Shown here piece after piece: positions 43,044 to 53,370 of a stretch of DNA of 64,000 nucleotides; position 1 is the first letter of the stretch, and the number at the start of each line of letters is the position of its first letter. Source of the DNA: Typhlomys cinereus. Its lineage: Eukaryota; Chordata; Mammalia; Rodentia; Platacanthomyidae. The notes below the pieces were generated by a model. It had not been told where the DNA came from. It saw only the letters and a program-made list of their open reading frames with translations, and did no database searches. The position numbers and the translations under genes were made by a program. The stretch covers positions 590,142 through 654,141 of the forward strand of contig JALPQD010000410.1 of assembly GCA_023101885.1 (NCBI GenBank), in the 5' to 3' direction.

Positions 43044-43622
43044 TCTATTCCTGGGTTGTGAATGGAGCTGATAGAATCCTGGGTCCATCCTCTCCCACTG
43101 TCCCCACTGTCCCCACCCCGAAAATATGACTTATTTGTGGAAAGTCAATTTGAAGTCTGATTTTTTTCCCCTCTCAGTCATGTTCTTTGAGCTTGAAGAA
43201 CATGGGTTATTGCTAAGCATACACACACTCACAGATTCATACCTGAGAAATCAATTATCTACTGAAATATAAAGAATTACTGGGAGGATCGCAAATTTAG
43301 GTCTTGAGTTTTTTCATGACACAGGTTTTACTATTTACCCCAGGCTGTTACTGAATTTACTGTGTAACCAAGGTTACATTTCAACTCTCTCAGGGCCACA
43401 CGATTTCATTACATTACAAATAGTTACATTATTTGGCTCAGGAGTAAAGGCGTGTTTGTTGCACAACTCTTATGACTTGTGTAATACAAAGGAATGGAAG
43501 GAGAAAATGATTTCCACCGTGTTCATGTGACAAGTCCCTGAACATACATTGCACATGTGCACGCTCATACACACGTGCACACATACACACACACACACTT
43601 ATGCAATAAGTAAGTACAAATT
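43044..43622. other. Unrecognised sequence
   Basis: CACGTGCACACATACACAC near 43571 is CA-rich. Nothing else recognised. Confidence 0.4.
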
Positions 43623-43880
43623 GGGGCCAGCGAGATGGTTCAGAAGGGGAAAAAAAGGCTTTGCTCCCCCCAAAAAAGGACCTGAGTTCGTATTCCCAAA
43701 TCCCACGTAAAAATGCCAGCGATAGGTGTCAGATTGTAATTTGGCCCCGGAAGACAGAAGGTAGATCGTCCCAGAGCAAAAGGAGGTACAGCGATCCAGG
43801 ATAATTTCCGATGTCACTCTTGGGCCTCCATAAGTACACATTCAAGTGTCTCCTTGTACACGTACATGCAAATAAAAATT
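43623..43880 (+). mobile_element. tRNA-derived SINE, older subfamily
   Basis: GGGGCCAGCGAGATGGTTCAG, GGACCTGAGTTCGTATTCCC, AAAATGCCAGCGATAGG and CACTCTTGGGCCTCCATAAG. Confidence 0.85.
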
Positions 43881-44039
43881 GCATTATTTACAAGTGTAAA
43901 CATCTACGGATAACCTTGTAGATGATCGGTGTTCCTGGTCTTGCGGGTGGTGACTGTCCTTTGTGGTTCTGTGCTCAAGTTTAAGGAAGCCACACCCTGA
44001 TTGCCGATCTGGTGACAGCCTTTAAAGCACAGGGTGTAG

Positions 44040-44295
44040 TCATTCGGCCCCGCCCGGAGGAGTACAGGCGCCAGTGGGCTGTGTTTTCTTCAGGCACTGA
44101 GCAAGGAGTTTCAGAACTGGCTGGCGCCAGAGGCCTACAGGGCGGGACCGCAATGCTTCTGCATTCTTCCTCCTCCTGCTGCTGCTAAGCAGGCTGTGGG
44201 CGGGGGAGGGGTGAGCAGCTGCCCGGATCCTGCGTGGGCCGACGGCCCCTCCCCCAGCACGTGGGCGTGTCTCTCTCATTGGATTGTTTTGTTGC
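44040..44295. promoter_or_regulatory. CpG-rich promoter-like segment
   Basis: GC boxes CCCCGCCC (44048-44055), GGGCGG (44141-44146) and GGGCGGGGG (44198-44206), an E-box CACGTG (44258-44263) and an inverted CCAAT (ATTGG, 44279-44283) fall within 240 bp. No TATA box is seen. This composition fits a TATA-less housekeeping promoter, direction unknown. Confidence 0.5.
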
Positions 44296-44712
44296 GAACC
44301 TGACAAAAGGCCAGGTCACCTTTGCAAAAGCCTCAACTGCTCAGATTCTAAAGTTACAGTTTTGAAAAAAAAAAAGTAGGTCCCTTTATTGCTTCATCTC
44401 TCATCTGTAAAATGGGGATAAAAAGATTATAATACATATAATAAAAAAGAAAAAAGGTAACTCGCAGAACAAAGAGTTGCTCACGTCCTGTGATCAGTGC
44501 AAAGAACCATGCAACTAACTTACTGCTTTGTTAATTTCGTTACAGTTCAATGCAAGGACAGAGCTTAACGACAAACATCTCGCTTTGTTCTGGTCCTTGG
44601 TAAAAGAGTCGCTTCTCCTCTTTGTGTCTTCCAGGTCCGCAGTGAGGATTACAAAGGAAAGGCCCTGGGAGCTGTTTTCCCGGTTGGAGAAACTGTTCTG
44701 GAAACAGGCTGG

Positions 44713-44726
44713 GTTGCCATGGCAAC
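44713..44726. promoter_or_regulatory. Perfect RFX X-box palindrome
   Basis: GTTGCCATGGCAAC is a self-complementary 14-mer that matches the RFX-family X-box consensus. It sits in GC-rich sequence free of recognised repeats, downstream of the promoter-like segment. Confidence 0.65.
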
Positions 44727-44847
44727 GGCCCCTCGGGCCTTCGCCCTGCCCCTTTCCACCCAGCCAGCCTGTCAGCCTGTTCTGCTGGCTCTAACTAGGT
44801 CGCTCCCGGTTTCCTGTGTTCCTCCCGCACCGCCCCGGTGAATGGCA

Positions 44848-44857
44848 GGGAATTTCC
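44848..44857 (+). promoter_or_regulatory. NF-kappa-B type site
   Basis: GGGAATTTCC fits the kappa-B consensus GGGRNNYYCC exactly. Short, so chance is possible; the interest is its place within the GC-rich block. Confidence 0.35.
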
Positions 44858-46039
44858 AAACTATATTTTCCAGATGACCTTGAGACTCGGAGGCAGAACG
44901 TCCAATCTCTCGCCAGACAGCTGAGTTTGCCTTGCGACACAGTATCAGACTGAAAGCTGGCTGAAGGCAGGAACACCTTGTCGCTGCACAGCCGCAGGCC
45001 TTCCCCGCGACCCCTGCCTCTCCCCCCGCAGGCCGGCACATAGTAGGGGCTGAAGGACTTTGGAGCCAATATCTTTCTTTGCCTGCCACGATATAGATAT
45101 GTAACCCCAGCAAGTGACCCCCTTCATTTTACTCATCTCTAAAATGGGAGCAACACCCTAGTCTGAAGTTTCCAGCGACCTCATTTAAGACCGGAAACAG
45201 CCCGTCTCACAGTTCCTGGACAAATGGAGAAGGGCTGGGAAGTCCTGGAACAGGCATCGAGCAGGACCCCGGAAGGAAGGTCGAGGGTGCACATAAACAA
45301 AGCGAAGTGGGCCTCGCCCCAACAGTCCATCAGCCTGTTGGTCCATAGGAAACCGGATAAAACGGCATTTTGACAGCTTTCAAACAGGCTCCCTCCATCG
45401 TCCCTCTCCCCCAATTCCTCAGAAGCCTTCAGGGGGCCCAGAACCCCCCCACGGCCCCTCCCCCACCCCAACATCAGGCTGGCTTCCAGAATGGAATCTG
45501 GAGGCACGTACCTAGAGACTCTGGAAGGTTCTAAACGTATGTGAATACCCAGGACAGAGGGAATCCACGTCGCCCCCCCCCACTTCAAACCAAGTTGACC
45601 TGGACTTTGTCTAGAAGTCCTAGAAAGCCATCTTTGGAGTTTTTCCAGGGGACAAGCGTCGAGGAAGCCTCTGCGTTGGTCTAGGCCCAGGACGGGCACA
45701 ATCCTGCCTGTGGGCCAGACAGTGGGCTTTGGCGTCCTAGGGGCGGCCTAGGGGGACTGATGGAGGGCAGGAGGTTTGGATGGCGGAGGGGGGACAGAGA
45801 CAGGCAAGATGACCTTGCCAGTGTGGCGCAACACAGGGCTGCGTCCTTTGATTGGAAAGGCATGTACGGCTTGTATGCATTTCTGGACACGGGTGAAGAG
45901 GTCATGGTGGCAGTGGGGGGCGCACGCATCGCCCCTTCATGCCCAAGGCAGAAGGTCTGATGCTCATTGGTCTTAATGTCCCCAGACCCCTCTGTGCACC
46001 TTAGGTGTGGCGAGCTACAGTGAGCGCTGGGTGTTTTAG

Positions 46040-46430
46040 AGGGTGTGAACTGCAGGGTGTGAAGCGCCCTGGCCTCTCCTCCAGCCCCTCATCCACTCCG
46101 CCTGCCCTCCCCTCCCCTTCCCTCTCCTCCCCTCCCCTCCCCCAGCACACAGGAAGCCGCCCACGGCACAGGCCCGCCCCTCCCCCAGGCCGCAGCCAGC
46201 TCTCTCTGAAAGCTGATACCCCGAGGCCCCTTTTCCCTTGGCAGCCACAATTGGAAGCAGCGAGAGGGAAAAGGTGGACCGGATCGAGAGCGGGTCGCAC
46301 TCTAGGGCCTCCCTTGCGGGGTGCCGGACCCGGTTCCGGCTCCAGGCCTGGGATTTCATCTGACTTCGCTACCCCAGGAAGCCGCTTTCGGCTCCAGCAA
46401 GTCCAGGCCGAGTTCGGGTCTGTGGGTAAA
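46040..46430. promoter_or_regulatory. CpG/GC-rich segment with CT-rich tract
   Basis: A polypyrimidine tract (about 46079-46145) is followed by GC boxes (GGCCCGCCCC near 46171) and CpG-bearing sequence (CGGATCGAGAGCGGGTCGCAC). TTTTCCCTTGGCAG at about 46229-46242 looks like a splice acceptor. Nothing encodes a known protein. Confidence 0.4.
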
Positions 46431-47205
46431 AATCCAGTTTACATTTTCCGTTTTACCCCAGCCAAGTCTCAGCAGAGGCTGCTGTTCTCAATCCAGCTCA
46501 GAAACTGGCTCAAACCGCCCTGAACTGGATTTGATGACTGTTGAGACACAGTTTCTGCCTCTTTGTTAGGGCTGAACCAGCCTCCTTTGGTTTTCCCCTC
46601 CCTCGGCCCTGCGCAGTCTCCTTCAGCAATCCCCCTCCCCCTTTCCCCCTTCCCCCCCTCAGTTGGCCTTTTGTTTTTGCCCTCTGCACCCCAAGATGGA
46701 GATTTAAATTTAAAACAAACAGATGCGTGTGGGCTGGAAGCTTGTGGGTTTGATGTGTTTGCCATTCGTGCATTTCTGAAAGTTGTGATCGCACCAGTTG
46801 ACTTGGTGTCTTGGATCAGGTGCTCCAGCTAACCTCGCAACAACTAAATTTCCCCTTGGGGACTGAAGGGTTTGGGTGAAGAACATTGTTCATTTCCGTC
46901 TTGCAACTGTTGGTAAAGGAAGCTAGCTCATTAACGTGTTTGTTCACACACTGAATTGTGAACAGCCACCCATGTGGGCTGTCTTTTTTTTTCCCCTAGC
47001 GGTACAGGTGTGAGAGGAAGAACCAAAGGCCTGAGATGGTTTTGGTTTTCGAAGGTGGCATTTTAACCTTCGATCTGACTTTTGAGGGTGCAAGGCTGTC
47101 TGTTGGGAATAAGCGAGGGACTGGTCCTCACACGAAGCCGGGTGGGGTGGGGGGAGGCAAACGGGATGTAAGAACAGAACCGGGTTGTGGCTTTGTTCTC
47201 CTTAC

Positions 47206-47319
47206 ATGCAATGTATTTCTTAGGTTTTAGAATTGGGTACGGCCGCCGCGACATCCACTTGTGAAGGTATCGAAGTTCAGCTGAGTTGTCCACGTAAAAA
47301 TGGTCAACTGTATGTTGAT
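47206..47319 (-). other. Weak candidate internal exon
   Basis: On the minus strand, AAATTCAG at the acceptor side (AG at 47320-47321) and CAT|GTAAGG at the donor side (47200-47205) bound 114 nt open in one frame, with a peptide containing ELRYLHKWMSRRPYP. The frame is unique sequence and includes CpGs. I recognise no protein, and 114 open nt is not significant alone. Confidence 0.18.
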
Positions 47320-47739
47320 CTGAATTTTACGCCAATTAAAATAGAAAAGCTCGCAAGCCTTTTTTTTTTTTTTGACGAGGATTTCTCATTTTTGAGCTGA
47401 AAATTTAAAGACGGTTGGTAATAAGCAACCATAACTTGGGTGTGGCTCCATGTGTTGGTAGATGACTCCCTGGTTGCCCTCTGCTGGCCAACTCCGGTAA
47501 CGTGTGAAGTTGTGGGAAGGTCTGAGGAGTCTGAATTTTCTATAGAAGCACAAAACAGCAAAGGATTTTGCTAAGAGACGGTCTTTCTACCCCGTTTCAT
47601 GTCCATTTTATTGTATCTGTATGCACGGTGTTGAAAAGAGACCACAGATTTTTTTGATTCGATGGTATTACACTGTATTGATGATAGCAATTTAGAAATT
47701 CAACCCTAAATTTCCAAGTAGACCTAAATATCGTTTCTC

Positions 47740-47845
47740 CTCTGCACCTGTAATCCCAGCACTTGGGAACAATGAGATCATTCTTAGTTACTTAGTACAT
47801 TCCAGGCTGGCCTGAGCCACAGGAGTCCCTGTTTCAAAAACCCCA
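47740..47845 (+). mobile_element. B1 fragment
   Basis: CCTGTAATCCCAGCACTTGGG, ACATTCCAGGCTGGCCTGAG and CCTGTTTCAAAAACCC. Confidence 0.75.
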
Positions 47846-47854
47846 AACCAGTAT

Positions 47855-48135
47855 GGGGGAAATGGCTCACTAGGTAAAGCACTTGCTGTAAAAGCATATA
47901 GACCTGAGTTTGAAATCTGAGGACCCATATATTGCTGGATACGGTAGTGAACATCTGTTATCCCAGTGTCCCTGTAATGAGACGGGAGGCAGAGCCACGA
48001 GAATCCCTGGAAGTTTGTGGTCCAGCTAACCTAACACACCCAGTGCAGGAGTAAACAGAGAGACCCTGCCTGGAGCAAGGTGGAAGGGAGGGACTGGGCC
48101 CCCTGTCCTCTGACCATTCATACACATGCTTGCTA
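47855..48135 (+). mobile_element. B4-type SINE
   Basis: GGGGAAATGGCTCACTAGG, AAAGCACTTGCTGTAAAAGC, GACCTGAGTTTGAAATCTG, ACGGTAGTGAACATCTG and CCTGTCCTCTGACCATTC. Confidence 0.75.
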
Positions 48136-48710
48136 GAGTTAGATGTTCATTTAAGTCATTTCATTGAGCATAAAGTGCTGACACAAGGCGAACGACAGCA
48201 GTAGGGCTGGAGGAACAATGTCGTTAGAGATAGGAGGGGTCCCTGGTGAGCCCACAGTAAGTATCCAGCGCAGGTCTGGCCTAATTTTTATTTTTTTACT
48301 TATTAGCACATAAGGTTCTATGGGATTGCCTCCCATAATTCTAGGGTTTTTCTGTAAGTCCCTCTGTCCCTCCTATATCCTATCCTATCCCTCCCTCACC
48401 CTACTTGCCACGGTATCCTAAATCTCCCTTTTAAAAGGTTTCACCCTAACAATTCCTTCCCACCTTCCCACTCATTGGTTCCTTTCAAATTTTCTGGCTC
48501 TTATCGTGATTCCCGTCCAAATACATTGACAAAGATATCAGTACTAACATCCACATATAAGAGAGGACAGGTGGTGCTTAACTTTCTGTGTCTCAGATAC
48601 CTTGCTCAATATTAAATTTTCCAGTTCCATCCATTTACCAGCAAATTCCATAATTTCATCCTTTCTGATGGATGAATAGTATTCCATTGCCCATTTGTCA
48701 GAAGCACCTC
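48136..48710 (-). mobile_element. L1 3' part, reverse
   Basis: TTTCCAGTTCCATCCATTTACC, CATAATTTCATCCTTTC and GATGAATAGTATTCCATTG are an inverted L1 ORF2 3' end, with pyrimidine-rich 3' UTR at about 48355-48480. The first 200 bp are unclear. Confidence 0.65.
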
Positions 48711-49257
48711 TTTAGCATGTCAATACTCACCAAAGAAACTGTCCTGGTTCGATTCTTGGGGTGACAGTCCCAGGAGAGCAGAGACAGTACGGAATGTTGT
48801 CAAGTGGTCCTCAGAGTGCAGTCACTGACTCCTCCTCGGTGGGTAGGTCTGAACAGAGTCTTGAGGTCTGCTGCAGAGTCTTATCCACCAGAGCAATACG
48901 CTGTTGTGGCTGTGACTGCTAAGTGCTCTGCTCTCGGGGATTCTATCCCCCTCTTACCCTGGGCGTGCAGGTTTATTGAGCATACCAGAACACATCAGGT
49001 AGGCATATCAGTACACACCAAATCAGAACATGTTTACATTCAGGGATTTAAGCATGTCTATATTCAGAGGGTCGAGCATATTATATCATACTTTAGGGAA
49101 TTTCGACTGCTTTATCAGTTTACACCAGACCATGCTCCCAATGAGTCCTGCATCTTTGAACCAAACGTTTCCAGCAGGCAAAACACTTCGAGTAAGCATT
49201 TTAAATTCCTCAATAAGCAAAGCATTCAAATAATTAAACACTTCAGTCCTATTCTCT
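48711..49257 (-). mobile_element. Unrecognised, possibly LTR-derived
   Basis: AGGTTTATTGAGCATACC at about 48970 gives an inverted AATAAA. The 151-residue plus frame (48804-49259) has no recognisable domain. Identity uncertain. Confidence 0.3.
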
Positions 49258-49272
49258 GACTTTCCCTATTCT

Positions 49273-49574
49273 TTTTTTAATTTTTAAATTATTTTATTTA
49301 TTTATTCAACTGTGTGTGTGTACGTGTGCGTGTGTGTGTGTGTGTATGTATGTGTGTGTGTAGAACCACGGGCGAAATCGGGAACCATCATGGAAGCCTC
49401 TACCTCCTCCTCCTTTACTCTGCCCTGGGATTCACAGGCTCCGCCCTACCAGCACCAGAAACACAGGCCGCCCCCGCTTCCACCTGGCATCTATACATGG
49501 GGTCTAGGGTCTGAACTCAGGACCTTCCGCCTGCAAGGCAGAGGCTTAACCCCTGAGCCACCTCTCCAATCCCC
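49273..49574 (-). mobile_element. Young B2-superfamily-type SINE, reverse, with TSD
   Basis: Inverted TTATTTATTTATTCAA tail, (TG)n, GAACCACGGGCGAAATCGGG, GCCCCCGCTTCCACCTGG and CTGAGCCACCTCTCCAATCC. The 15-bp duplication GACTTTCCCTATTCT (49258-49272 and 49575-49589) is perfect. Confidence 0.95.
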
Positions 49575-49589
49575 GACTTTCCCTATTCT

Positions 49590-50849
49590 ATGCTAACATC
49601 CACACTCTTTACGTATTATTTTATTATCCTCATCACACTATTCCTCTGTCGATGGGCTTGTTGGATGATTCCATTTTCTCACTATTGTGCCTAATATATA
49701 TTCTTCAAAATGCATGGAAGAACTCGGTGGCGAATCCATTAATTTGATTTGTTTACATGAGACTTCATAACCACAGGTGATTATTGTGGATGGGCAAGTA
49801 GCATTTGTTATAGTTTTCTAGAATGTCGAACAGCAGAGGGACTTTCAGAAGGTAGAGGTGAAGACCTTAGCCTTGTGTCCTGAGGGTTACATCGCTCCTC
49901 CTCCTCCTTTCTGTTCCCCATGCTCAGTGTATGCCCTATCTAGCTCTTGCCGCCGTCTAGGCCAAGCATGTCTGTGTATCCTTGGACAGGCTTTCCAGAA
50001 CAGCTGGTACCTGACTCCTCACTTTCAAATGTGTTACAGTACCATGTACACATGCATTCATTCTGGTAGGTTCTCTCTCCTCCTACCAACTTTCTAAATC
50101 CCCTGAAGCCAAGTCTCTCAGTCAGAATTATAGAACCAGCTCTGGGCATGGTACCTGGCAATGGGGTAGCAAGGAACAAGGAATAAATATTCATTGAGCA
50201 GAGGAATTGAATTCAAATCCAACCCCTCTAGCTCTGGTCCACTACTCCCTGAGTTGTCCTGTCACACTTCCCCCCCGCCCCCCCAGGACACTTGAACACT
50301 CCGCCTGTTTGCTTTTCCCTTTGTGAACTCAGGGAATGGCTGATATCCTTTTTCCCACAGGGTGAGCTCTAGCTGGAGGCTTAGAGGGTCACATGCTATC
50401 CTCTGAAGGAGATAATCCCGCAGTTCCTGCAGATGTGTTTTCTCATCCCCAGCGTTCGCTTCCCCCTGGAGACAGGACTGTACTCTGGTTGTCAAGCCCC
50501 AGCTTGAAGTCAGCCACATGGGTCCCTCCCCCACCCCCACAAAGCTTCCTTTGTGGCCAGGAAGAGAGGCTTTCCAGGTCCTCCTCTTGGCGAGTCTCCC
50601 CCTGCTGGCTAGAGACGAAAAATGTGCATCTCTCTCCAACTTCATCGCTCAGATCCTGGGTATAATGTCCTATGAGAGTACAATGATTTGAAAAGTGCCT
50701 CATTAATAAGCTAACTCTAAATCTACCTTAAAGTAATTCATATACCTTAAAGTAATTCATATTTTAAAAAAAGATGTCGCTCGCTTGCTGTGCTTCCTAC
50801 TGAAATCAGAAAAAATTCCTTTGGGACGTTTTAAAATTGTTTTGGGGAA
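49590..50849. other. Unrecognised, mostly unique 1.25-kb stretch
   Basis: No SINE, LTR or L1 signature. Frames such as 50262-50645 have no domain I recognise. Confidence 0.45.
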
Positions 50850-51170
50850 AGGCTGGGCTCTAGCTCAGGGAATAAATTCCTGTGAAAGCCACACCCACCA
50901 TCCCTCAGTCTTTACCTCACTTCCCTAGCAACCACCCCTTAGCAACACCAGACTATAAAGGATTATGGTTCCACCCATCCTTACTCCCTCTCCTCCCCTC
51001 CCCACCATGGCTGTTTGGTGGTCTCTCCTCTTGTCCCTCTCTTCTGCATTAGAGAAGCCCACCTCAAGGCTATGGCTTCCTCCTCACCCCTCTGAGACAC
51101 GTTTCCTGGTTTCAGTCTTCGTCTCAGGGACCAAGAACTCCTAAGAAGTCCAGTTTCATAGCTATAGGCG
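50850..51170 (+). mobile_element. LTR-like element, family C
   Basis: CTAGCAAC and TTAGCAAC repeats at 50925-50946, then ACTATAAAG at 50952-50960, then GCTCCACCC-type and pyrimidine-rich sequence. Same order and spacing as 53040-53370 and (inverted) 42535-43032. Borders estimated. Confidence 0.55.
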
Positions 51171-51234
51171 TCATCAAACTATGTAATGCAGGACAATATC
51201 CTAGACTAATTTGTTCTGACCGACCAGGAGTTAC

Positions 51235-51345
51235 TGGCCTGCACCTCGAGGCCCAGTTCATGCTGTGCTGGGGCTCGAACCCAGGGCTTCATGGAAGCCA
51301 GGCAAGCGCTGCATCAACTAAGTTGCCTCCCCCACCCCTTCTCTT
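51235..51345 (-). mobile_element. ID SINE, reverse
   Basis: TGCTGGGGCTCGAACCCAGGG and CCAGGCAAGCGCTGCATC with TAAGTTGCCTCCCCCAC. Confidence 0.75.
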
Positions 51346-51361
51346 ACTTTGAGAGGGTTCA

Positions 51362-51653
51362 TTTTTTTAAAAATTTTTTTATTATTCATTCAATTGTGCG
51401 TGTATGCGTGTGTGCATGTTTGTGTATGTATGTGTGTGTGTGTAGAACCATCAACGAATTCGGGAACCACCATGGACACCTCCACCTCCTCGTTTACTCT
51501 GCCCCGGGATTCACAGGCTCTGCCCTACCAGGACCAGAAACGCAGGCCGCCCCCGCTTCCGCCTAGCGTCTATACGTGGGGTGTAGGATCTGAACTCAGG
51601 ACCTTCTGCCTGCAAGGCAGAGGCTTAATCCCTGAGCCACCTCTCCAGCCCCG
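51362..51653 (-). mobile_element. Young B2-superfamily-type SINE, reverse
   Basis: TTATTATTCATTCAATTGTG tail, (TG)n, CATCAACGAATTCGGGAAC, CCGCCTAGCGTCTATACGTG and CTGAGCCACCTCTCCAGCCCC head. A second SINE follows directly. Confidence 0.92.
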
Positions 51654-51654
51654 G

Positions 51655-51945
51655 TTCTTTTCATTTTTGCTTGTGCATGTGTGTGTGTGTGCGCGCGCGC
51701 ACGTGCGTGTGTGTGTTGTCAGAGGGCACTATATGTCCCTGTAGAGAACCAAGGGTGACTTTGGGAATCATCCTGGATTGCTTCTACCTCCATTTTGCTT
51801 CACTCTGGGATTTCCCAGGCCCTGCCTACCAGGATTGGAAATGCAGGCCACCAGCATTTGTTTTTTACTTGGAAACTGAGATCCAAACTCAAGTCCTTCT
51901 GCTGATGAGGCAAAATCTTAACCCCTGAGCCATCTCTTCAGTTCT
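51655..51945 (-). mobile_element. tRNA-derived SINE, older subfamily, reverse
   Basis: (TG)n(CG)n at about 51670-51714, GGGTGACTTTGGGAATCATCC, TGAGATCCAAACTCAAGTCC and CTGAGCCATCTCTTCAG. Confidence 0.88.
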
Positions 51946-51949
51946 TTGG

Positions 51950-52735
51950 ACATTTCTTATGTGGTTCCAAACTGTCTGGTGATGATAGCAGTAGAAGCAG
52001 CCGTAGACTTTACTGTAGCCTCAGAAGTCCCTGGCGTGCTTGGTAGGAGCACAAGCCACATGTGATGGTTGCCACTGAGGTCAGACACTGGACAACTGCA
52101 AATGAAATGGTCAAACAACATCCAGTCAGTTTAGGGGAAACTCACTGCAATGGGTTTGGGTTCAAAGGTCACTGGACTATAGCTGCAGCAACCAGGGACA
52201 AAGAAAATTCCTAGGCGGGGCCCATTGCCCTGGGGCGCCCTCCCAGCCCACCTGTGAAGGCATTTTTGGCTTCTGGCAAAAGTCCTTTCCTTGTCTCCTT
52301 CAAGTGTGCGGGCTCCTGATTGTCTGTTTTACACCTTGTTTGCATTTGCACTGTGCAGACCAGAGTAAATAAAAGGGAAGCGCCTGGCCCTGAGAGTTAA
52401 CATTTTGGAGGAGAGAAAGCAAGGAGATGTTCCTACCTGAGACTCAGCTGGGGGCCCAGGCCAGAGAGAGCCCTAGAGATTCAAGGCTAATGGAATGTGC
52501 TGCTCCAGGCAGGAATTCCTGACCTCTCAAGCTGTCCTCTGGGACAGGCTGGCTGGGGCTGCTCTTAGCTGGATTTCCAAGACCTGGCTGAAGAGCATTG
52601 ACGTCTGGGGAACATGTCAGAACTGTGTTTTAAAACCTTTCAGTGTGCTATTCTTTGTGTTTCTTCCCTTGCTCCCTAGAAAATTAGTTATATTTTTCAT
52701 TAACCTTACTAGTCATTAATTTTAATACTGAGGGA
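51950..52735. other. SINE-free stretch with nuclear-receptor and TATA-like motifs
   Basis: About 790 bp with no repeat I recognise. GGTTCAAAGGTCA at 52159-52171 is a DR1 site of HNF4/PPAR type. TGTTTGCA at 52339-52346 resembles a FOXA site and TAAATAAAAGG at 52366-52376 a TATA box. This is a weak promoter-like cluster. The frame at 52495-52719 has no known domain. Confidence 0.35.
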
Positions 52736-52736
52736 G

Positions 52737-52783
<47 letters not shown>

Positions 52784-53030
52784 GTGTGTGTGTATCAAAG
52801 AGCACTGTGTATCCCTGTGGAGGACCAAGAGTGACTTCTAGAATCATCCCTGGATTGCTTTTACTTCCTTTTTGCTTGGTTCTGGGACTTCCCAGGCTCC
52901 GCCCACCAGGGGCTGCAAGTGCGGGCTGCCACCATTTCTGCCTGGTGTTATGGCATGGGACCTGGGATTTGAACTCAGGACTTTCTGCTGGTGAGGCAGT
53001 CTTAACTCCTGAGCCATCTCTCCAGCCCAA
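52736..53030 (-). mobile_element. tRNA-derived SINE, older subfamily, reverse, with (CTAT)n tail
   Basis: (CTAT)n at 52736-52783, then TG, AGAGTGACTTCTAGAATC, GGGACCTGGGATTTGAACTC and CTGAGCCATCTCTCCAGCCC. The CA tail has been replaced or extended by a tetranucleotide repeat. Confidence 0.88.
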
Positions 53031-53039
53031 TAATTTAAT

Positions 53040-53370
53040 TTCTATTGGACAGTTAGTGCAGTTAGGAATGTATAGTCCTGGGGGCACCTCACCCACCACC
53101 CCTCTGATCTTTATCACACTTCCCTAGTAACTCTTGAGCCACTTAGCAACATCAGACTATAAAGATTGTAGCTCCGCCCGCCTCTCTTCTTCCTGCTGTT
53201 GGGCCATGTGTCTCCAGCAAAGGAAGTGGAGTAGGCAGGGCCCAGGCAGGCTTGGCTGGTGTGGGGTGGTTCTCGCCTGGGATCTCAGCATCAGAGGCAG
53301 CCGAGACTTCGTAGTGAAACTTCATCTTAAACAAAAACCAACTGAAACCCAGACTGAAGCAAGCTGAACC
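53040..53370 (+). mobile_element. LTR-like element, family C
   Basis: CCCTAGTAAC and TTAGCAAC (53122-53150), then ACTATAAAG (53156-53164) with the same spacing as at 50923-50960. Some B1-like sequence (GCTGGTGTGGGGTGG) may follow near 53250. Confidence 0.55.

Larger units (their letters stand above)
43885..47700. other. SINE-free, GC-rich candidate regulatory block
   Basis: About 3.8 kb with no SINE, LTR or L1 that I recognise, in a window where SINEs otherwise occur about every 1-2 kb. GC-rich and CpG-bearing segments lie at about 44040-44290, 44800-45060 and 46040-46430. It holds the motifs listed below. Several open frames (for example 46005-46523) reflect GC content and match no family I know. 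It could be a promoter with first exon(s) of a gene outside the window, or an enhancer. Confidence 0.6.

Noticed and set aside
45181..45699. A 172-residue minus frame as a coding exon in the GC-rich block
   Set aside because: GC-rich sequence lengthens frames; no domain, and other frames in the block are similarly long.
46005..46523. A 172-residue proline/serine-rich plus frame as a gene start
   Set aside because: It runs through a polypyrimidine tract, which explains the P/S composition; no recognisable continuation downstream.
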